A stretch of 64,000 nucleotides of DNA from Zonotrichia leucophrys gambelii (taxonomy: Eukaryota; Chordata; Aves; Passeriformes; Passerellidae): positions 10,504,857 to 10,568,856 of the forward strand of contig NC_088178.1 of NCBI RefSeq assembly GCF_028769735.1, read 5' to 3'. The position numbers were made by a program, and so were the translations under genes. This document shows, in pieces, positions 1-11,720 of this stretch (position 1 is its first letter; each line of letters begins with the position of its first letter). A model generated the notes under the pieces. It saw only the letters and a program-made list of their open reading frames with translations. It made no database searches and was not told the DNA's origin.

Positions 1-1314
1 GAAAAATCCTAAGTTGAGGCTTTCTAGCAGAGAAGAAATGGGGTCACCCAGCTCTGCCTCCCGTCAGTGCAGGAGGGATGTGCTGTCCTGCCCTGGCCGA
101 GGAGCACCAGCTGGGGTGTGCTGCTGTACTGCACCGTCCCTGCTCCCCAGCAAATCTGGTCAGGAGCCCCTCTGCAGTGAGCCACGGGCTTCAGGTCACC
201 TCTGCCTCACCAGCAGCAGTTCAAATTATGACAGGGCCAGTAAATATTTTATTTATAAAGCAGTATTATTTTACTTCACTAAAGGTGCTGCTGAGGGGAT
301 GTTTCTGGTCCAACTGCATTGACAGCAAGCCATTCACATTCAACATGAATGTCTTGGAATTTATTTTATAGTGGAAGATATTTATTTCTTTACAAAATTG
401 GTGTTGCTGGTTCCATACTCAAACAAGGCCAAAACTCCAAGTTTCCACAGAGTACTTGGGTATCTTACTCCACGTACCCATCTCAGTGCTTTGGGGGGCT
501 CAGGGAGGATGGAGCAGTGGGGGGAGGCACCACCTCAGGTATTTTAAAGAACCTCATCCAGAGAGCCACAATCTCCCCCTGCATGGTTCCTTGCTTCTTA
601 AGATCAATTCTTATTTTAATAAATGTCTAAAAATGTCCACTCTTCCCAGCTCATTTCAGGGGAAAAGCAAACCAAACTGGAAGAGTAAGTAGTAAATGGA
701 ATAAAGGCAATGCTAGAAAATGCTAACAGCTGCTCTTACAAAGTGTATTTACAAAATATAAATCTACTTAAAAGGATGCTCTTCTACACATACTAGTGAC
801 ATGTGCTTTAAAACGGCAACTGAAAATATGTAGAAACCGTATATTTTGTTTAGGATCCCTGTTTTACCCTCAAATATTTTTAACAACTGAAGTACTTTGT
901 GGGTGTGCTTTTGTTTTGTTTCAGGCTTGAAAACATTCCAATACCCAAAGTGTAACTGAGGAGGAAAAAAAAAAGGCAACTGGACAGAGTGTTGTTAAAG
1001 ATTTACTGGAGCATCTTGATATGTGATAATGAATAAAATGCAAATCTGCTTTACTACCAATCCTTGGTTTTGATTTATGAGCAATTATTAATTTTTAGAT
1101 TGCTTCCAGTTGGATGAACATAGAGATTTTACCAAACTATTTTTTTATTCCTGCTGTCACTAAGTATATACCCATCTTTTTAAATCTTGTAGGAAACCAA
1201 GGAATCCTTTCCCATGAGAACCAAGGAGCCTTTGCAGAGTGTACAGCAGGTGCTGCCAGAGGCACAGGTAGGCTGACGTGTGGTGCTGCCCAGTGGGAGG
1301 GAGCTGGGGGACAG

Positions 1315-1400
1315 CACAGGGACAGTCTGTGACCCATGGGGACAGAGAGATGGGGACAGTCCGTGACCCATGGGGACAGACAGACAGGGACCGTCCGTAC
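1315..1400. repeat. 34-bp minisatellite, about 2.3 copies
   Basis: The start of the unit (GACAGTCTGTGACCCATGGG) appears at 1321, recurs at 1355 with one change (C for T), and begins a third time at 1389 in a degraded form. The spacing is exactly 34 bases each time. It lies inside the NTNG1 intron, and such short arrays often vary in copy number. Confidence 0.85.
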
Positions 1401-4400
1401 CCCTGGTGTCCCTCCTACCCCACTGGCTGCTGAGGGGCTCAGTGGGGCTGGATGGGAACAGCCTCAGCAGTGGGGCTGAGCTCTCCTACCCTGCTGGGGA
1501 CAAGCCAACAGGGGCAGGGCGGAAGCTTTCAGGTCTCAGAGTATTACGAATTAAATGCAATGCAATGAAATGTTTAGTGACTTAAGAGGAGGCACCAAAA
1601 TAAAAACCCCTCTCTCTGAAGTGTAAGGTGCTCTACAGTGACAAAGCAACAGCTGTAATAATTATGTGCCCAAAGAGTTCAAATTAGATGAATGCAGATG
1701 TTGTAAATGAGGTCTGCAGTAACTTTGAGCTGTACATACTTTAGAAATATACAACTATGAAAATCCACTTTAAACCAGACAGTAGCAAGAGCTTAATCTT
1801 TAACTTCCTGTTCCCATTCTACCCCATGCTATCTAGTAAGACTATACAGATAGAATCCTTTGTTTTTACTCAAATTTAGCTCATAAAAGATAAAAGCTTT
1901 TTTCTTAACAGCATCTTTTAATCATATTGCACAACACTGTTTTAAAATGTCTCATTTGAGAAAGTATGTATAATGCCAAAATGCTATCAAAAATAATTTT
2001 TGTTTCACATTGTGATTTACCCATTACTCAGAAAAGTATCTGTTCATTTAATTATTTCAGTAAACATAATACTGGTATCACTATCTATGCTACATAGTAT
2101 TTCCCCCTTTTTAAGGAATATGAGCCTACTTGTAATTAAAGGAATGCTATATTAATGATGCCAAAAGTCTCAGAGGGAAAAAAAATTTAATGTCCACCTC
2201 ATAATATTATGCCAGAATTACATATGTGCAGAATACTTTTTAATAATCTTTGTTTCTTAATTTAGTTTTGATTGGCTATGAAATACGGAGTAGCACTCAA
2301 GGGCTCAAATTTCTACTGTCATCAGCATTTCTGCTCTATAAATTGTACAAATGTACAGGACTCCCATCTGCAGGCTCCTTTTCAAGCTTCTATTTAACCT
2401 ACGAAGGATATTAGCTGCAGGCAACTGTAATTGATGATAATTTCATCATTTTTAGCTGTTGGGATGTATTATGATATCTAGGTCTAAACACAAACAGAAA
2501 ATTATATTTTAATGTTGCCATTTGAGCTGCAAACACAGGTCGGTAACACAAACCCGTCTCTAGTTTGCAAATTACAGCAACAGCCACTAGGAGTCTCCTG
2601 GTCAAATTCATGATGAATTTGCACAGTAATCCCAGCTCAGGTTTGCATGCAAACCCCATGCTAAAGTCTGGATTTCAGCAGAGGCCAGTCCCTGTGCAGG
2701 GCAGGTGGGAGTGGAGCGACAGGATCTCTGAGCTGTGAGCAGCATCATCGGGTTCCTGAGATTGTACCAGGGATAGAGCTGGCACATGTTTTAGAAGGAA
2801 AGCCAGAAGCCACCTACACACTGTTCTGGAAGAGCAAAATATGGTCATGATCATAGGAAGTCAGATTTGTTTCTCTTTATGACTGGACAGAGTATTGTGG
2901 ATTTGTTCTTACAAAGAGGAAATAGATTTCACCGACTGTTAGTTATTCCCAGGGATTTCAAGATTTGTTTTGCACTGAAGTGCTGCAGGCCACAAGAACT
3001 AGCACCACCAGGTACTTCAAAATTTGCTTAGTGTGAAACCTGCAGCTCAGACCTGAAAATGTGAATAGCTTCTTCCTCTTTTCCTCTCTCCTCTCCTCTC
3101 CTTCCAGGCCAGCTATGCACAAGCATACAGTGCCAGACATACTCTGAGCAATGCCAAATGCTCAGAGTTCATAAATTACAGACCTGCCGGAAGGGGTCAC
3201 GCTGGCGTAAACACTGTGGCTGTTCAGTCCAAGTCTGTGACTGACAAAAGATGTCCACATTTCCTTGAAGGAATACCACAGAAAGCAGTCATGCACCTTC
3301 TGCCAGCATATGTAGCTTGCTCTGAGACACTAGAGACTGCTTTAAAATGGACAGGGAAGCCAGAGGTGACCAGAGAACCCTTCCCCACAGTGCTGATTAT
3401 CCTGTAGGCAGGAGGAGCCCTTATTCTTACTCTTATATACTTATTCTGGAAGGATGCTGTCACATCCTCCTTACAGATACATGCAACTCCACATCTAGAA
3501 ATTGTAAGTGTTCAACTGCTCTTAGCCACTTATTTGTTTATAAGTTTCTTTTATGCATCTCTCCTCTTGAGCAAAAATCCTTTCCAAGCTGTAGAAATCC
3601 TGAATGACTTTAAATCTGATGAGATTTTAAACAAACAATAATTTGGAAGATTATTTGGCTTCTGCTTTTTGAGCTCCTTGGTTTAATTTTCAAACTTTTC
3701 CCTGCAACCAAAAGGACTAAGGAAAAAAAGATGATGTTTTAAATGAAATCTGAGACTCTCATATAATCATAATTGTAGGACTCCAGGGGTTTGAGGTTTC
3801 AGAATAATCTCATGAGCTGTCAATACTGAATGTCACCAGAAACGATAATGTTATTCTCAGAATAGATGCCTAAAAGCAACTGTTGGATAGTTTTTTCTGT
3901 TGCATTCTCCCCATAATACCTAAAAATGCTGTTCTGGGGGGACATCACAAAGCTACCTGCAAGTGGTGAGCTGACAAATGCTGGCCTTAGCTGCATGCTA
4001 GGGCCGTCATATTTTGCAACAAATTTACATATGCAAAGCCCTGTTATTCAGTCTGTCAGCTAAACAAGGAAAGTACAAATTCATCACAGGCTCATAAGAA
4101 CATTTAATACCATGGGGAATATGCAGAAATAAGTAGGGGGCCAATTTAACCACCCATCTCCTCTGTATTGTATGCTTGCACACATTGCAATGCACGCCTG
4201 CTTTGTGTGTTATTGCAGATTATTATCAGCTACTCTCACAGACTGCCTTAGATTCTACCATAATCTCTCAGCAGGACTTGCATGAAATTCTCAGTCTGGT
4301 TTGTTTCAAGGATCTAATCTATATTACACCAAAGGCTGACAGACACTCAACAGTTAGTACCTTAGTCCATTTGGTGAAGAGAAAATTAGTAAACCTGATC

Positions 4401-6385
4401 AGGAAACTGACATGCAAATACAACAGGAGGCTGCTTCAACCTCCTTGTCATCCTGCAGAAGCAGACTTGGCTGCTTGATACCCTTGTTTATTATTAGAAT
4501 AGCTGAAAAGACCCTGTTCTTCTCCAAGTCAGCGTTAACCGATTTCAATAACAAAACAGTGGTACAGGTTTGGCAGGCACATAGCCAGTACTTACAAGAA
4601 GAAAACCAAGCACTTGTATAAGCCAGTTTGGCACTTCACAGTGCTGAAAAGAAACCTTTGCATCTTTGTCACTTCAAATTTGGGCTTTTTTAGCACAAGA
4701 ACATGCCTAACATGAAAGAACTTTTCTCCACTGCCCACTTTCTCCAAGTATGTCAGTGCTATCTTCTTAACTCATTTTCTAAAACTAAAAGTGAACACTA
4801 CAATTCAAGATCTCAAAAATTCCAAGGGCTCAGCACTACAAAATACATAAAACCTCATTTTGCAGGAAATATCTAATTCCTACAGCCAGCTATGGTACAG
4901 ATAGACAATGCATTTTTAGGGATGAGAATGCTCTGCTGTGAGCCATGGGCAATACCTTAGGAACATTTAAATATTTCTGTCATTTTCCTTATGTTTCAAG
5001 CAAGACAAGCCATTACAAATGCATATCTAAATACAGTGGATATGTACAATCTACATCTATCCTGGAAACAAATCCCACAGTTTATCATGTAAAAGTCAGT
5101 CATTCTACACTTGTGTGGCTGAATGCACACTCTCATGCTGTGGGCTCTCTCTCACTCTTCCCCAGGTACTCCCCTTTCTCTGCTTCTCATGTGAGGATTC
5201 TGGTGGCCTTCTGCATCTTACAGGCTTAAGCTGCAGGTGAGCTACAGCTGTAATCTCAGGTCACTCCCAAGCAAACCTTCCTCCCACATCACAGCACTGA
5301 TGAACTGGTGTGCTCAAATGTTTTCAAGGGGAGTTCTAGCACCATTTTTAACACTTAGATTTAATCAAAATGTCTTTTCTTTGCCTTGTTGTTTTTTGTT
5401 TAAAATTGTTGTTCTAACTAGAGTGCATACTGATAACAAAGGCCTTCAGAAACTTACAGTATTAGTTAAGATAGGAACTGCTGCAATGTTTATCTGCACT
5501 AAAAGGAAGAAACAAGTTTTGTTGGGCAGGTTTGTTTCTTATGGGTGTTTTCTCATTAAAAGAAAAACTTTTTGCATTATATGATGAGTTGCTAAATATT
5601 ACTGAGTGCTAAATCACAGCTACTACTATTCAGATGGAAAAATGTATTTCAAGACTAAGAAAAAAAACCAATAAGACAATATTATGTGGGGCACATGACT
5701 TCCATTTGTTTTTAAACAGTGGCTGCTTGAAACTGCTTGGAGATTTAGAGCGTCAAAGACATGTCAGCAGAGATGGATTAGTGGGCAGAGAGCAAGTGGT
5801 GCAGTCAAAGGTTCATAGTGAATGTAATTTATTCATGCAGCTTCGCAATTTATCACGTGTCTATTACCATAATGTATGTGGGAAGCAGCTGCATGCGTGC
5901 AAATAATGCCTTAAATGTATGTGTGGTTGGATCTGAACTCCTTACACAACAGCAGTGGTGGAAAACGATGCCACAAGGCATTTAAAAGCAAATTTCCTTC
6001 CTGCGGGGATGCTGTCACCCAGCAATGATGATTTGTACACAGGCAAACAAGTATCTTGTAGACTTTTCTCAGTTGTGATAACCTCACTCACCAGAACTCG
6101 TTGGTCTTTCAAATCTAAATAATGTAGGTAATGTGGAGCATGTTTCCAGTGCTGTATTAACAGATGTAAGTGTGCATGATTTGTAAAACAAATCTCTTAT
6201 TTTCTTTTTAAAGAACTCAGTATCTTCCACTCACTATTTAACAGAAATATCCAATTGCAAAGAAAAGAGAGCCTCTGTAAGTGTGAGCACAAAGAAGTTA
6301 TCTACAAGTTAAGATCTCTTTATCTGAAACTTCTCACAGTGTGATCTATCAAACACTTGGGAGCAGCACAGCTGTAAATATTGAT

Positions 6386-6436
6386 GTACATACATATATA
6401 TATGTGTGTGTATGTATATGTATATATACATATATA
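6386..6436. repeat. TA/TG microsatellite with 20-bp perfect palindrome
   Basis: This is a compound run of alternating TA, CA and TG steps. Positions 6415-6434 form a perfect 20-base palindrome built from TATATG and CATATA arms, able in principle to extrude a hairpin. It is probably a polymorphic simple repeat and sits less than 1 kb from the NTNG1 coding exon. Confidence 0.85.
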
Positions 6437-7119
6437 GCGTCTGTTAGATTCTTATACTTGTACATTTACTTACCAAGCCAAACATTTCCAAACCCAGTCT
6501 ATTTTAGGACCATGTAAAATGAGGAGCTCTGGTCTCTCTTAGTTTGCTTGAATGCCTACAGTTTCAGCTAGAAAGAAAGCTGTGAGTAGTTGCTAGAGCT
6601 TGGAGGTGATTTTAGCTGCACTGTCCATATAGACCTGCTACAGCTCATTGGGCAGCTGGGAAAACTTCAACAGCCCAACTCTCAACACCATTTTTTAAGC
6701 TTTAGCAATTTGAGTTCAACCAGTCTCGCTGTTTGGAAATTAGACTTAATTATGCCACGCTATGATGCTTTAAACTGATTTAGTAGAATCAGTTCATTCA
6801 AATCTTTCTTGATCAGGCAAAGGCCATCCCAGTTATGGGTTAGCACAATAAGAGTTTTATGCTGATTTCTTTTGATACATTAAAAGTTGCTGTAGAGAGA
6901 CAATGAATTCTGATAAAGTCAAGTTAAGTCCTCATAAGCAGAACATCTCATTGCTCAGCTTAATGTACTGCTCAGAGTTTTGTACAGCAGAACCTTTCAC
7001 ATTTGGCATATGATGCAGGTTTTCTTGGATAATTTCTGTGCACTCTAGGGCTTCTATTCTGAAGCCATCTATCACAAATATACCCCCACTAATTATGCAA
7101 AATGAAAAGCTTGCCTTAC

Positions 7120-7365
7120 CATCGCACAGAAAGTTTCAGGAGGATCTCCACATGTTATGTCGGGGGGATCCAGAGTCACTTTTACATATTTGATCATGTC
7201 TCTGGCTTCTGGCTGGCAGGCCATGTAATCCCATACTTTTCCTTCTTCCGTGTAAATCTGAGTCTTACAGACGTCATAGTGTCCCCACACAGAGGGGTAG
7301 TGCTGCATCACGGAGGATACAGTAACCCAGAGGGTGTGAAGTGACAGGAATCTTGACAAATACAT
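7120..7365 (-). CDS. NTNG1: netrin-G1, first coding exon (partial gene)
   Basis: This exon encodes the first 82 residues of netrin-G1, a GPI-anchored surface protein of neurons that binds NGL-1 (LRRC4C) and helps organise axons and synapses. The reading starts MYLSRFLSLHTLWVTV, a hydrophobic signal peptide of about 28 residues. The start of the laminin N-terminal (LN) domain follows, with HYDVCKTQIYTEEGKVWDY and DPPDITCGDPPETFCAM. Cysteines lie at residues 33, 50, 72 and 80. Netrin-G2 as I remember it differs clearly here, so G1 is the better call. The exon ends after the ATG codon at 7122-7120, directly followed by GTAAGG on the minus strand, a good splice donor in phase 0. The open frame that runs 8 codons further is intron read-through. 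The start codon has G at -3. The remaining LN, EGF-like and GPI-signal exons lie beyond the left edge. The rest of the gene cannot be judged from this window. Confidence 0.96.
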
Positions 7366-7818
7366 TTCTAAATCCTTTATGTCAGCTTTGTAAGGATGCT
7401 CAGTGCTGGCGTATGTGCAGTCTAGAGATTATATGTACATATAACGTATGTATTTATAAAATAGGTTCCAAATCAAACGTGAAGCATTAGGATGGGATGT
7501 TTGTTTCACTATGTTAAAGACTTTGGTAGAAGCCACCCAGGCCCTGATGACAGCCTTTCACAGCCATGCAGCGCTTGTCCTTCGACTTATAACTTATCTG
7601 TCAGGGCTTCTTGTAAAAGATGTCCAAGAGCAGATAATAATTTGTGAAGTTGCAGGTCTTGAGCTCCACTGTCGATAACCCTGAGTGATCCTCCGTGCTC
7701 AGGGCTCGCAGGGGATGCCTGGACACACTGATAAATCAGTATCCGAAGGAAGAGGGTGAGTGTCTATAGGCTGGTGTCTGTTTCCCATCAATCATCCTTT
7801 TCTTCTGGCACCAGCACC
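7366..7818 (-). other. NTNG1: NTNG1 5' untranslated leader within coding exon
   Basis: This is the inferred leader portion of the first coding exon. Reading on the minus strand, a T-rich stretch ending in TTCTAAAAG at 7819-7827 could be the splice acceptor, which would make the exon begin with GGTGCTGG at 7818. No in-frame coding extension runs upstream of the ATG at 7365. The acceptor is a judgement from the pyrimidine-rich tract and the AG only, and its tract is interrupted by purines, so the true 5' edge may differ. The leader would be about 453 nt and contains five ATGs, described separately. Confidence 0.5.
7429..7795 (-). other. five upstream open reading frames in NTNG1 leader
   Basis: The minus strand between the inferred acceptor and the main start has ATGs at 7795, 7788, 7567, 7487 and 7440. 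Each opens a short frame that stops before the main start. They are 7795-7736 (19 codons then TGA), 7788-7699 (29 codons then TGA), 7567-7514 (17 codons then TAA), 7487-7473 (4 codons then TGA) and 7440-7429 (3 codons then TAA). The first two overlap in different frames. Upstream frames of this kind commonly reduce scanning ribosome delivery to the main start. Whether they are translated here is inference, and it depends on the leader really including this sequence. Confidence 0.5.
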
Positions 7819-8307
7819 CTTTTAGAAACAATAAAAATTAAGAGTTATTGTCCAAGAATCAATGCATTACAAAATACACGATATGTTGACATTTTGAAGG
7901 TTTGATGCAATACAAAGCAAATTGCTACAATATGGATAACCTTTACTGTGGGTTCTGTGCTAGAATGACGAAACTACCAAAATCATTCACAGTGAAAAGT
8001 ATTTTGACATGAAGGATTTAACTGTACTCTAACAAAGACAGATTTATAATGTTCCAGGTGAGTTAGAGGTTCCTGCTTCCAAAACTGTATTTTCACCCTA
8101 GCAAAACTGGAGAGCAAACTACTGAATTCAGCCATGGCCCAGATGGTGCAGGCAGGCAGGGGAGTAGGCAGCCCAGCACTGCAGGGCAGCAGCAGCAAAA
8201 TTCTTTTATTCAAGTGACACAGAGCTGGGCATCAGGGCTTGCAGGTGCTAGTAGCTTCTTGGCAGGAGGACCTCATGGAGCTCTAAAAGCCTTACAGATT
8301 TCTTTTA

Positions 8308-8325
8308 GATTATTATTATTATTTT
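8308..8325. repeat. ATT trinucleotide run
   Basis: Five consecutive ATT/TTA steps lie in the inferred first intron. It is a short simple repeat with no other feature attached. Confidence 0.7.
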
Positions 8326-10740
8326 AAGACTAACAAAGATATGGCAAGTACAATTCAATTTCCCTGACATTTCCTGTTAGCATTGCAAGAGTTTTGCTCC
8401 CTTTTTTTCTGCCTTTGAACTGTGATTTACTGACCATATTGATGACAAATTATCTGATAAAGATAATGGCTTATTTTGTAGCTTACTATAAGAATGCTTT
8501 CCCCCTTTATTTTCTTAGGTTTGAGGGTCGCTGTACCTGAGTACACAGCACCTATTTCACAGCAGATATATGCCCTTTACCCTCTTCAGAAAACAACTAG
8601 AGATCTCCTCACTTTGTAGCACCTGAATCACATTATTACAGGTATAAAATGCCAGAAGTATATCATAGCAACTTCAAATATATATTTCCTAAATATTGCA
8701 GGAAAAAAAAAATTTCCAAATTCTGTATGAAGAAAACTGCAAACACAGAGTAAGTACCCTAAACAGGGTCAAGGAAAACCAGGGCTAGGAATTCCAGTGC
8801 ATTTGTCAGCCTGTGCCACCCGAGGTTGGGGAGCCAGGGCGCGGGGCTGTCGGCAGGGGATTTCAGCCACACGCTGCAGCACTTCCACACTTCCTTTGTC
8901 TGGATGCTAAAACCGAGCCAGACCCGCCGGACAGATGTTGAGAAACAACCGTAAGTCGCCACTTTCTGCAGCCTGCTTTGCTTCCCAGCTTTAAATCATG
9001 CCCAGTGTCATGAACCTCCTACATCCCACAGCCACGGGAAGAGGTGTGTGACCTGGTAAGCTCCTTAACGTGTCACGTTGGGAATATTCATTTTCCAAAC
9101 TTATCTTCAAAGCTATTCGCAAACAGCTTCCCTATATTTAAATAATGCTTCATCTTAAACTGAGCTAAACTACAGACACCATGAAATGCCAACAGATGGT
9201 TGAATTGTGTTTCCATAGCAAAGTAATTTACAATAATTGCTGTATGGACGTAAATGCAATTTTCCATTATATTCATTTTATCAAGTGTTACCATACAACT
9301 CTCATGTATTTTATCAGAATACGCAGAGAATATCTGAATTTTCCTGCAGTAACAATTCTCAATTCGCTCAAACATATTTAAGCTTCAAATCTGAATCTGA
9401 CACAAAAGCAGAAATATCTAAGACCAAATTAAATTTAAATCTCTTTAAGAAGCATGCTGGGTAGCACTGTTGGCTTTGTAGCAACCTTACATTCTTTTTT
9501 TTTGTTTTCAGTGGGAGTGTTTGCATATTATTTTGGAATTCAGTAATTCAGAGAACATTTTCTATATAATTTTAAAGACACTTCTTCCCCTGTTTCCTTT
9601 CCAATGTATCTGCTATTCTGAAGAGGAAAAAAAAGCACCTACAAGAGCCCATAGCTTAGGGTTATAGGAAACTATGTCACTATAAAAATGGGAAAAAACT
9701 CCTTGCTAGAAGAAGCCACAAATTATTTTTAATTTATGGTAAGTCAAATACCTTTTATTTGAGATGGCTTGGTCATAGCTGGAATAAACAGTAAGTAAGT
9801 AAATAAATACAATTTTTCTGTGTAGAAATAAGAAGTTACTGAGTGTAATTATATTTAGACTGCAAGCTTGTATATTGAATCAAAAAAAAAGTTTTTCTTT
9901 AATATCTTCCTTTCTAGCTCTTTAGTTACCTGTAATATTTTATAATGCTGAGACTCAGATTCGCTAATAAACCAGGACTGGATAGGACTAAATAATGTGA
10001 AGCAAGCTGCTACCTTAACACACTGTGCTAAAATACTTCCCATATAACGAATTCTCATTAAAGTAAGCCAGTCATAATGATGGTCGTTACACAGAATTAT
10101 AGACTATAACATCGATTGAATTTAGTGCACTGACAAGAAAAAAGTGCGAAGAAGTGCAAGACATCTGAGCATTAGGCAGCTGTAGCCGTGTACAACAGAC
10201 ACTCCTGACAAGAAGCAGCCAATTATAGCTTAAATTTCTGGCATATAACCAGTTCTGATTAATAGTTTTCCATTACATTACAGACATATTATTAATGTAT
10301 TAAAAATGTCAAGCTTTGGCAAGAACTAGTATGGCATGGCCCAGTTAGTCTGCAATATCTTCTTTTAATGAGCTTCCATTGATATAGAGAAAGATATTGA
10401 CCAAAGCACATTAAGGATCATGTGCTGAGTGCTGCCAGGTTTTTTTTCTGACAGAGCTGTATGATTTGTCTTGCTTTTGTTTGTTCCTGCAGAGTCACTT
10501 ATGATATGCGTTTTACATTTTAGTGCCCTATTGCTAAGGACATACCTATTTGAATTATTTTGTAGAAAAAACCTTTGGAGTAACATTTCTGAAGTTTACA
10601 GCTGTGCCAGATGTTTAGTGATAAGCCTCTAGCTGTGGGCAACACATGGCAATGGGGCTTTTTGTCCCCTGTAATGCCTGTGCATTTGACCTTAGAAAAA
10701 GGTAATCAAACACACCACTATTAACTACTGTCTGGTGTCC

Positions 10741-11720
10741 CGATTCCCTGTGCCCTGCTAGTCACACACCCTGGGTGTTGGGGGCCATGGAGGTGGCAAA
10801 GGAGGGACCAGCATCCTTGATGGCTGAGGGCAAGGGAACGGCAAACTGCCCCGACGACTTCAGCAAATGTATGCAAAGCCTCCAGAGCACGCTGCTCCCG
10901 GCGTCTGCTGTGTGGGGCAGCAGCACTGGGGCCTTGAACATTCCATGTGCCACAGCCTCTGCACTATGGAAAACACTAGGAGGCACCTGGGAGGCACGGG
11001 TGCAAAGGCCACATCTGGCTCTGCCTTCCTCTCGGAGCGCGGCTCCGTCTGCGAAGGGCCGGGCGTTCTGGCCACAAGTGAGGATGTCACAGCCATCCGA
11101 GAAGAATGGCATGCAGCTGACCCCCAGACTGAAATCAGCTGTGAGCAGGCTCTGAGCACATGCATCCCTTTCCAGATGGGGAAGTCACAGCTCATGCAGC
11201 GTGTTATTTCTGCAGATGGAGGAGACACCCCCTTTACAGAACAGATAAAATGCATCTTGGCAGCACCAGTGCCAGGGAAGAGCTTCAGGTCTCATTAGGG
11301 GTTGTTAGCAAACACTCCTCCTTTGCCTCCTTCCATCAGTGAGAAAATCCACCCCCTTCGCCTCCTCACAACCAGAGCGGCTGGATGTCTTGCATGAGCT
11401 CCCTGCTGGGAAATCGCTGTGAGATCCATAGGGGTGGGCTCTTGGGCCTCTCTTTGGCAAGCCACAGGAACATGAGGAGGTAATAAAATAGTGACCATCT
11501 CCCACACTGACCATGCATTGGACTGAGCATACCCTGCCAGCACTCAGGAGCAGGAAGGAGAGCCAGCAGCAGACCCCACGTTGCCTGAGGAGAACTGTCT
11601 GAAACAACGAGGCAAGGCAAGGAGTGCCGGCTGCCACCTCCCCACAGCGGCAGCTGCGGAACAGATTTTTCCAAAGGAAACATGTTTCAAGTTTGTATCC
11701 CGACGAGCTTAAGCAGATGA
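10741..11720. other. GC-richer pocket in intron 1, unidentified
   Basis: This segment of roughly 1 kb is richer in G and C than its AT-rich flanks and has open frames of 105-143 codons on both strands, for example 10867-11298 (+) and 11305-11730 (-). None gives a recognisable protein domain, and the frames overlap in every phase, so a low stop-codon density explains them. It could be an old transposon copy, an enhancer or an alternative transcript exon. I cannot tell which. Confidence 0.3.

Larger units (their letters stand above)
1..7119 (-). other. NTNG1: NTNG1 intron after first coding exon (partial)
   Basis: This is AT-rich non-coding DNA downstream of the 7119 donor on the minus strand. 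The intron continues beyond the left edge. It holds a 34-base tandem repeat near 1.32-1.40 kb, a pyrimidine run (CTCTCCTCTCC type) at about 3067-3107 and a TA/TG microsatellite at 6386-6436. The short open frames here (up to about 115 codons) have no recognisable domain, overlap freely in different frames and are consistent with chance. No second NTNG1 exon was seen. Confidence 0.8.

Noticed and set aside
3067..3109. Strong pyrimidine tract ending in CAG on the plus strand
   Set aside because: It looks like a splice acceptor, but NTNG1 is on the other strand and no plausible exon follows. A simple pyrimidine repeat is enough.
4176..4478. 100-codon frame considered as a small gene or retrocopy
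   Set aside because: No domain, no poly-A or flanking duplication, and it lies in the intron. Chance is sufficient.
7093..7119. Eight extra codons after CAM in the netrin-G1 frame
   Set aside because: A GTAAGG donor starts immediately after the ATG codon, and known netrin-G1 continues with a different sequence, so this is intron read-through.
7102..7344. 80-codon plus-strand frame opposite the NTNG1 exon
   Set aside because: It is the shadow of the conserved minus-strand coding exon. The netrin-G1 match explains the open reading.
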